From: Cryptomeria japonica
Taxonomy: Eukaryota; Streptophyta; Pinopsida; Cupressales; Cupressaceae
NCBI RefSeq assembly: GCF_030272615.1
Contig: NC_081408.1
Location: 65,420,546-65,484,545, forward strand
Length of the DNA: 64,000 bases
Direction: 5' to 3'
The translations under genes were made by a program, and so were the position numbers. Shown in pieces: positions 57,914 through 64,000 of the stretch. Below the pieces are notes generated by a model, which was given only the letters and a program-made list of their open reading frames with translations, was not told where the DNA came from and ran no database searches. Position 1 is the first letter of the stretch; each line of letters opens with the position of its first letter.

Positions 57914-59101
57914 CAAATGGGATATGATGGTAAAGGACCTATTGGGAAACACAAAGAAGGAGTCACTAAACCCATAGATCTTCCTTCACAGCCCAGTAGG
58001 GACAAAATAGTATTGGGTTGTGAGCTCACTTTCCTATTAAGAAAGCCACCCCGCATAACTGCAAAACCTCAATGGAAAGTAAAGAAGAAGTACAAAGAAG
58101 AATCCTAGCAGGAAGCACTCTTTGAATCAACAGAAATAATCCACAAGGCATAGGAATGTCAAGACTAGAAGTTACATCAGGAAAAACTTCTAAACCACAA
58201 AAGGACCATATCGATAGCAGTAGCTCATGTTCAGAATCCACTATTTCAAGAACCAATAAAATCATCTCTGGATACCATTATTTCTCCCAGAGGAGGCACA
58301 GTCTATGAACAAATACAGAAAGTAGAAGTAGGATCTGACACCGAATCAACAACAACTATCAAAATGGTATCCATCATCAAAGATTTGTTTTCACCATACA
58401 ACATACCAGTTTACAGCACTAATAGAATTTGGGATGATGCCTCTAAGACTGATTTCAATGAATATGAATGGGGTACCTATTCCAATGATACTACAGATAT
58501 CCGTAATGATACTGATTCCATATCCCTTTCTCATGAATAACATAATGCAAAAGATAGACCTCTTGAATTTGGACCGCAGAATATCTATGATGCCAAGGAA
58601 AGCGAATAGAAACATTATGAATGAGTCTATATAGAAGATAATACCATCAAAGACCTCGATGAAATCCTGGACTCCTTTGCAACCAAGAACAATCATGATG
58701 AAACCTCTGTCTTGACACTTATAGTAGCATACCCTAATCCACCAAATGATTCCTTACCACTTTTCTTTCCAAACCTCATTGACTGGGATGAACCTGAAGT
58801 CCATGATATACCAATATTCCCAGATGATAAATCTATTATCCATTACCTATGTACCATAAATCTAGAAACAGGCTCTACTAGTGAACAAAGTAATGATGTC
58901 TGCCAATCAGGGAGTGCCAAGTCTCTCAGTCGCAAAAATAAACCAAATGAAAGAATTGATACAGAAAACCAGTCAATGGCAGCTCTAGATCACAAAAAAA
59001 TAAAAATAAAGGATGCATCTGAGGGTGAAAACCTTTTTAAGGCACCTACCAATGGGAGACTTGACACTCTTCCTGAGAACTTCCATGAGTGATCACCCAT
59101 A
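57914..59101 (+). pseudogene. G-patch-like motif and acidic linker of G2 pol
   Basis: QMGYDGKGPIGKHKEGVTKP fits the Gly-rich G-patch pattern (G-Y-x-G-x-G-x-x-G-K-x-x-x-G). The linker that follows is Asp/Asn/Thr-rich and contains seven stops. Element D has the equivalent motif, so it is a feature of this lineage. In other systems G-patch segments bind RNA or activate helicases; the role here is inferred. Confidence 0.65.
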
Positions 59102-60025
59102 TTGATTGAGCCCACTCAATCAATCAACATTGGTACCACAGAAGCAGTAAAAAACATACACCTTGCAGAATCTCTAACAGAGGAAGAAAGATTAGCATTC
59201 ATCATTTTCTGTAAAGAACAACAAATTAACTTTGCTTGGTCATATGCCGATATGCCTGGAGTGGATCCACACTTAATCATGCATCACTTGTCCATCTCTC
59301 CAGGAGTTAAACAAGTCAAGCAAAATCTACGAAAGATGAATCTACAGGTAGCACTCATGGTCAAAACTGAACTAAAGAAACTATTAGATGTCAGATTCAT
59401 CCGACCCATTGACTATGCAGAATGGATTTCTAACATCGTTCCAGTATCAAAACTAGATGGTAGTATCAGAATATGCACTCACTTCAGAGACATCAACAAA
59501 GCTTGTCCAAAAGATGACTTTCCTCTCCCCAGTATTGACATAATTGTAGATCTCACAGCCAGCCATGCAATGCTCTCACTAATGGACAGTTTCCCAGGCT
59601 ATAATCAAATCAAAATAGCCCCAGAAGATCAAGATAAAACCGCGTTCACCTATCCTTGGGGAACATACTGTTGGAATGTTATGCCTTTTGGCTTAAAGAA
59701 TGCAGGAGCCACTTATCAAAGAACAATGACAACAATATTTCACGATATGATGCACACATTTATGAAAGATTACGTGGATGATTTACTAGCTAAGTCATTC
59801 ACCAGAGTAGAACATCTAAGCATCTTAACAAAGATCTTTGATCGATTGGAGAAATTCCAAGTCTGGCTCAACCCTAAGAAGTGTGTCTTTGGGGTTACAT
59901 CAAGCAAGTTACTAGGCTACATAGTCTCACCTAAAGGAATCAAAGTAGATCCAGCAAAGGTACAAGCCATTATGGAAATGCCACCACCAAAGAATATTAG
60001 TCGACTCAGATCTCTACAAGGATGA
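59102..60025 (+). pseudogene. Gypsy G2 reverse transcriptase
   Basis: A 307-codon open part: FAWSYADMPGVDPHLIMHHL, KQNLRKMNLQVALMVKTELK, NIVPVSKLDGSIRICTHFRD (His where Asp or Val-Asp is usual), MDSFPGYNQIKIAPEDQDKT, MPFGLKNAGATYQRTM, the catalytic KDYVDDLLAKS with both Asp residues and LNPKKCVFGV. A stop follows SLQG at 60023. Confidence 0.9.
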
Positions 60026-60600
60026 CTTCAATCAATCAGGTGATTCATTGCTCAGCTAGCAGATAAAAGTCTACAATTTAAACATTTACTACACAAAAAT
60101 GTACCATTCAGATGGGAGACCAAATGAACAGAATCTTTTTACCAAATCAAATAGTACCTGATGAATCCACTAATTCTAGTACCACCAGTCACAAGAAAGC
60201 CACTTATCCTATATATCTCAACAACAGATATATCGCTAGGGGCACTATTGGCACAAGAAGATCAACAAGGAAAGGAACGAGCCATATATTATATCAATAG
60301 GACATTGAATGGCTACGAACTCAACCATACATTCATTGAAAAGGCTTAACTAATAGTGGTCTTCGCATCTTAGAAGTTCCGACATTATATGCTAGCACAC
60401 ACCATTAAGCTAGTCGCAAAAAATGATCCTCTCAAATATCTACTTAGCAAGGCAACTCTTACAGGTCGATTGGCTAAATGGGTCATGATTCTTAGTGAAT
60501 TCAACATTCAATACATAGAAAGATGAGCCATCAAAGGACAAGCAACTGCAGATCAGTTGGCTAAAGCACTGCTACAAGGAAAACAAACCACAGAGATTGA
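60026..60600 (+). pseudogene. Gypsy G2 native RNase H
   Basis: In-frame with RT: PLILYISTTDISLGALLAQE, RAIYYINRTLNGYELNHTFI, VVFAS-stop-KFRHYML, RLAKWVMILSEFNIQYIER, stop, AIKGQATADQLAKAL. About seven nonsense codons. Confidence 0.85.
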
Positions 60601-61036
60601 ATTTCCAGAAAGGAACGTTCTTGCTCTTTCTACCAAATAATGGACCCTATACTATGACAGATCCTACACACAACATGGTTTAGGTGCTGGCATTCTATTC
60701 ATCACTCCTGAAGGACACACTATACCAAGATCATATAGGCTTATGTTCCCATGCACAAATAATGTGGTTGAATATGAGGCATTGGTTATAGGCATCAAGA
60801 TGGCTATAGAATGGAAAATCACAGAGTTAAAGGTCTATGGAGACTCACAACTAGTCATCAATCAAATTAACAATGACTATCAGATAAAGGATGACAATCT
60901 GCTACCCTATAAGTGAATGGTGGATGACTTCAAATAGTATTTTGTGCACATCACCTTCAAGCAAATACCAAGGTTGAACAACAAAGTAGCCAATGCAATG
61001 GCTACTATCGCTTCATTACTACAAATTCTAGAGCAA
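60601..61036 (+). pseudogene. Gypsy G2 second (archaeal-type) RNase H
   Basis: WTLYYDRSYTQHGLGAGILF has the first Asp but Arg in place of the following Gly. Glu is in NNVVEYEALVIG, the second Asp in KVYGDSQLVINQ, and the fourth acidic position is Asn (NKVANAMATIAS), as in element D. Several stops (for example after LPYK and DDFK). Confidence 0.82.
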
Positions 61037-62392
61037 TAGAGTCATTATGAGTTTTTGGTAGAGCAACGGTTCTCCCCCGCCTATTACCATTCTGAATCCC
61101 ATGTTATCTATGCCTTGACTGGTTCAGATTCTTCGTTATATGGACCAATATACGACTACCTCAAGAATAATATCTTACCAATTGACCAATCCCGTAACCA
61201 AAAATGTAACTTTATCCAGCAAGCTACCCGTTATACCCTTACCGCTGATACTTTGTATCATCGAGGTCTAGATGGTACCCTTCTTCATTGCCTTGATCAT
61301 AATGATTCTAATTCCGCTTTACACGAGCTTCACGAAGGTATTTGTGGCACACATTCAAGTGGTACTACTCTTGCTAAAAAACTTCTAAGGATGGGATACT
61401 ACTGGCCTACAATGGAGAAAGACTCATATCACTTAGCCAAGAAATGTCCTAAACGTCAGATCCATGGTAATTTGATACATGCACCAGCATAGGAACTAAA
61501 GCCATTTACAACATCCTGGCCCTTTTGTCAGTGGGGACTAGACTTAGTTGGCAAAATTCATCCTTCATCTTCAAATGGACACAAGTTTATTATAATGGCA
61601 ATAGAATACTTTACCAAATGGATAGAAGTAGTTCCCATGACCACAGTGACTGGGAAACAAATTGCCTCTTTTATCCTAAATTATCTGATCTGCAGATATG
61701 GTATTCCAAGTTCAATCATCACAGATAATGGATGGCCTTTCAAAAACCAAGATGTACTAGAACTATGTGAAAAATTCAAAATCCAACATCGGTTCTCTAC
61801 ACCATACTACCCACAGGGAAATGGTCAAGCAGAAGCATCTAACAAGACAATACTAAAAATCCTAAAGAAAATAGTGAATGATGCAGGCAACGATTGGCAC
61901 ATCCAACTCAATCTAGCACTTTGGGCATACAGAACTAGCATCCGCACACCTATAGGAGCAACACCATACTCATTGGTATATGGATCAGAGGCCATTTTAC
62001 CCCTGGAAGTAGAAATCCCATCTCTCAGAGTCTCTTTGAAACATTTAATCCCATATGAAGAGTATCGAGTTAACCGACTGCAAGAACTTGAACTATTAGA
62101 TGAAAGACATTAGCATGCTTACACTCATCTCAAAGCATATCAACAATGCATGTGTAGGAGTTACAATCACAAGGTCATCCCTCGCAACTTGAAAGTTGGT
62201 GACCTAGTCCTCAAAGAAAATCCAAGAAATCAACAAGATCGAGAAAAGAAAGGGAAATTTGAACCTAATTGGTTGGGTCCCTATGTCATCATATCCATCT
62301 ATGGATCAGGTGCCTATTAGCAAACAAATTCAGAAGGAGATGTGCTTGACAAACCAACTAACAACATCCATCTGAAGAAGTACTACACTTAA
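61037..62392 (+). pseudogene. Gypsy G2 integrase
   Basis: The zinc-binding part ends KKCPKRQIHGN, where the second Cys of C-x2-C is Arg. The core has WGLDLVGKIH (read across the stop at 61490), AIEYFTKWIEVVPM, Asp in SIITDNGWPF and Glu in NGQAEASNKT. The C-terminal part includes WAYRTSIRTPIGATPYSLVY and the chromodomain-less ending LKKYYT. Confidence 0.87.
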
Positions 62393-63722
62393 GTAGCCTA
62401 GTGCACAGAAAAAAGCCAAAACAAGCGAAAAAAAAAAAAAAATCCTAGAAAAAGCAAAAAAACAAAGTACAATAAACACAAATGGTGAAAACCTGGTAAA
62501 CAGGCGCTCTTGTGAAAGAATGGCTCCTCTATCTATCTCCATACCATTTTATCCATATCCTTAAAAACACTATTGGCCATCGCCTGACACTTAGCACATA
62601 TCCATTCAGGACATACTTAGCATAGTCACTATCCTAGTTTATCCATATAAATCCTCTTAACACATTCCACCATGGCTTGGAAATCACTGTACATATTCAC
62701 ATCAAGAGGCACACTCAGCCAGGGGCAATAAATTGTCAAAAACTTGCAAACATTCAAGACATCAAAACTATTTACAAAACTCAGAAGCATGGCATCCAAC
62801 AACCAAAACTACGCTTCATCGCAAAACAAAACAAAAAAAATCACAGAAATACCAAGGATGGATGATTTGCTGAAGTACTGAATGTTGCATTATCGCATAC
62901 AAATCTTGACTATTTTTGCATTTTGAACTTTTTAAATTATTGGATTCTCTTCCTTTTCTCACTAAATGCTTCAAAGCTAGAGATCATGGGGAACTTCCAA
63001 TATTTTCTTAGTCTTCTGTCTGGGAGGTGATCACTTGTACTATGTGAATACTTGCCTCGAGACATGATATATCGATTATCACTGAAGGTCTGATTTCACT
63101 TCACGCATACAAATGATTTAATCTTGTCTATTTACGCAATCCGCACTCAGGTCGTCCTGGTTCAATTATACCTTGATGCTTGTGCTATCTTGCAAAATCA
63201 AACATCATGTAAATTTTTCTCAAGTCATTATGGTTCAATTATACCATTGTGCTTGTATAAATTTTCAACATATCCTAAACAAATCAATGCTCAATGATGA
63301 TACCTACAAAGAAAGCAAACAACATATGGCTATATTGGAAGACAAATACAGAATGAGGATGCTACCAAAAACATAGTTGCATATCATTTTAACATAGTTG
63401 CATATCATTTTACAATTAGTTGCATATCATTTTACAATTAGTTGTATATCATTATCATACATGTCATTTTCAAGATACATCTCACATACATATCAAATCA
63501 TACATCCTGCATCATACATTATATCATATATTTATGCATTGCATCATCATAATGTAATGTTAAGAACACATAAGCACATGCATCCATATAACCCACCACA
63601 TGATCAAAGATAATGATGCCATATATATATCTCCAAAAAATGATCAAAATATCCAAAATCTATCATCTCTGTGTCCAGTACAAAGAATACAATGATCTAA
63701 AATACAATAGAGACCACGTCTC
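62393..63722. other. Spacer between G2 pol and the antisense gene
   Basis: 1.33 kb without coding sequence, comparable to the AT-rich spacer of D. It holds an A-run at about 62430-62443 and a short minisatellite (about 63373-63455). Confidence 0.55.
63373..63455. repeat. Short tandem repeat TAGTTGCATATCATTTTA
   Basis: Four imperfect copies of a 21-24 bp unit containing TAGTTGCATATCATTTTA. Confidence 0.75.
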
Positions 63723-63998
63723 TCAAGTATGGCTATCCCCTGATGGAGATGGTCTAGCTCCAGATGTCCCCACCCCTGGATCTCCAGGGGGATCCTATCT
63801 CGATGGCCCTATCACACCTCGGCTCTCAGACCGTGACCCAGTATCTCGAGATCGACTAGATCTCAACTATGTAAAGCTCTGTACTCGGCAGTCCCTAGGT
63901 ATTATAGCCTCATAGTGCCAGTGGTAGTACTCCACCTCCTGAGCTCTCAAAGATAGCTCTCTCAAGGTGTCTCTCATCGAAGCACCCGTCGCTGCCCA
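63723..63998 (-). pseudogene. C-terminal tail of an antisense PMD-like gene in G2
   Basis: The reverse-strand frame entering from the right edge reads MRDTLRELSLRAQEVEYYHW, PRDCRVQSFT, then an Arg/Ser-rich stretch SRSRDTGSRSESRG, ending at a TGA (63723-63725) with two internal stops. Its character (short coiled coil, then Arg/Ser/Pro-rich tail) and its place (downstream of pol, opposite strand, 3' end facing pol) are those of exon 3 of the PMD gene in element D. The PMD itself would lie beyond 64000, so the assignment is inference. Confidence 0.42.
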
Positions 63999-64000
63999 CT

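Larger units (their letters stand above)
54923..62392 (+). pseudogene. Gypsy G2 gag-pol polyprotein, single frame with many nonsense codons
   Basis: All domains from the Gag start ATG (54923, MPITRSQRNQQ) to the natural stop TAA (62390-62392, after HLKKYYT) lie in one reading frame of 7470 bp, 2489 codons. By my count about 26 in-frame stops interrupt it but no net frameshift. Order: Gag, knuckle, protease, G-patch-like motif, RT, RNase H, second RNase H, integrase. Where element D offers a comparison, most of the stops replace Gln or Arg codons. Individual domains are listed separately. Confidence 0.85.
48993..64000 (+). mobile_element. Gypsy G2, Tat-lineage element, 5' part and internal region
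   Basis: 5' LTR, primer-binding site, a 4.5-kb leader with repeat blocks and a solo LTR, a gag-pol polyprotein in one reading frame (54923-62392), a spacer and the tail of an antisense gene. The 3' LTR is beyond the window. It interrupts the right repeat of unit E. Confidence 0.85.

Noticed and set aside
62330-62542. Reverse hydrophobic ORF near the end of G2 pol
   Set aside because: Overlaps the pol terminus and an A-rich tract; phenylalanine-rich composition results from the A-run.

Overview
This window is plant nuclear DNA made almost entirely of nested LTR retrotransposons. I recognise no ordinary host gene, rRNA, tRNA or CRISPR array. Plant-type Ty1/copia and Tat-lineage Ty3/gypsy domains, LTRs up to 3.9 kb, dense nesting and heavy nonsense decay suggest a large, retroelement-rich plant genome. 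A conifer or other gymnosperm is my inference and cannot be settled from the sequence alone.

Layout, left to right. 1-1669 is a reverse-oriented copia LTR (A') carrying a misplaced gag fragment between two 161-bp direct repeats. It sits in 1670-4481, the 3' part of a forward copia element (B) with an extra downstream ORF and a 3' LTR. B is inserted in the RNase H region of copia A (4482-9752, reverse), which is itself inserted in the integrase of a reverse Tat-like gypsy element (gypsy-1, 9753 to at least 16025 plus its LTR). 16025-20843 is gypsy-1 LTR and unassigned noncoding sequence. 20844-43883 is gypsy D (reverse; paired 1658-bp LTRs; target duplication AGTAG). D contains element C (25223-35510, reverse; paired 3922-bp LTRs; target duplication CAGCT), a LARD-like element with one uninterrupted 536-codon ORF. 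44451-48992 is an older repeat-flanked unit (E) with a decayed plant-transposon-type gene. 48993 to the window end is gypsy G2 (forward), whose 3' LTR lies outside; its leader carries a solo LTR (X) and two blocks of a 21-bp-phased repeat.

How the genes work together. Gag-pol genes supply capsid, protease, reverse transcriptase, one or two RNases H and integrase. The most interesting feature is that D carries, downstream of pol and in antisense, a spliced gene for a plant mobile domain (PMD) protein (exons 23078-23158, 23488-25138 and 35514-35914). Element C landed 2 bp inside its last exon, and the target duplication regenerated the 3' splice acceptor. G2 appears to carry the tail of a comparable antisense gene at the same relative position (63723-63998). 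All coding regions except the ORF in C contain stops or frameshifts; many stops look like C-to-T or G-to-A changes, as expected for methylated repeats.
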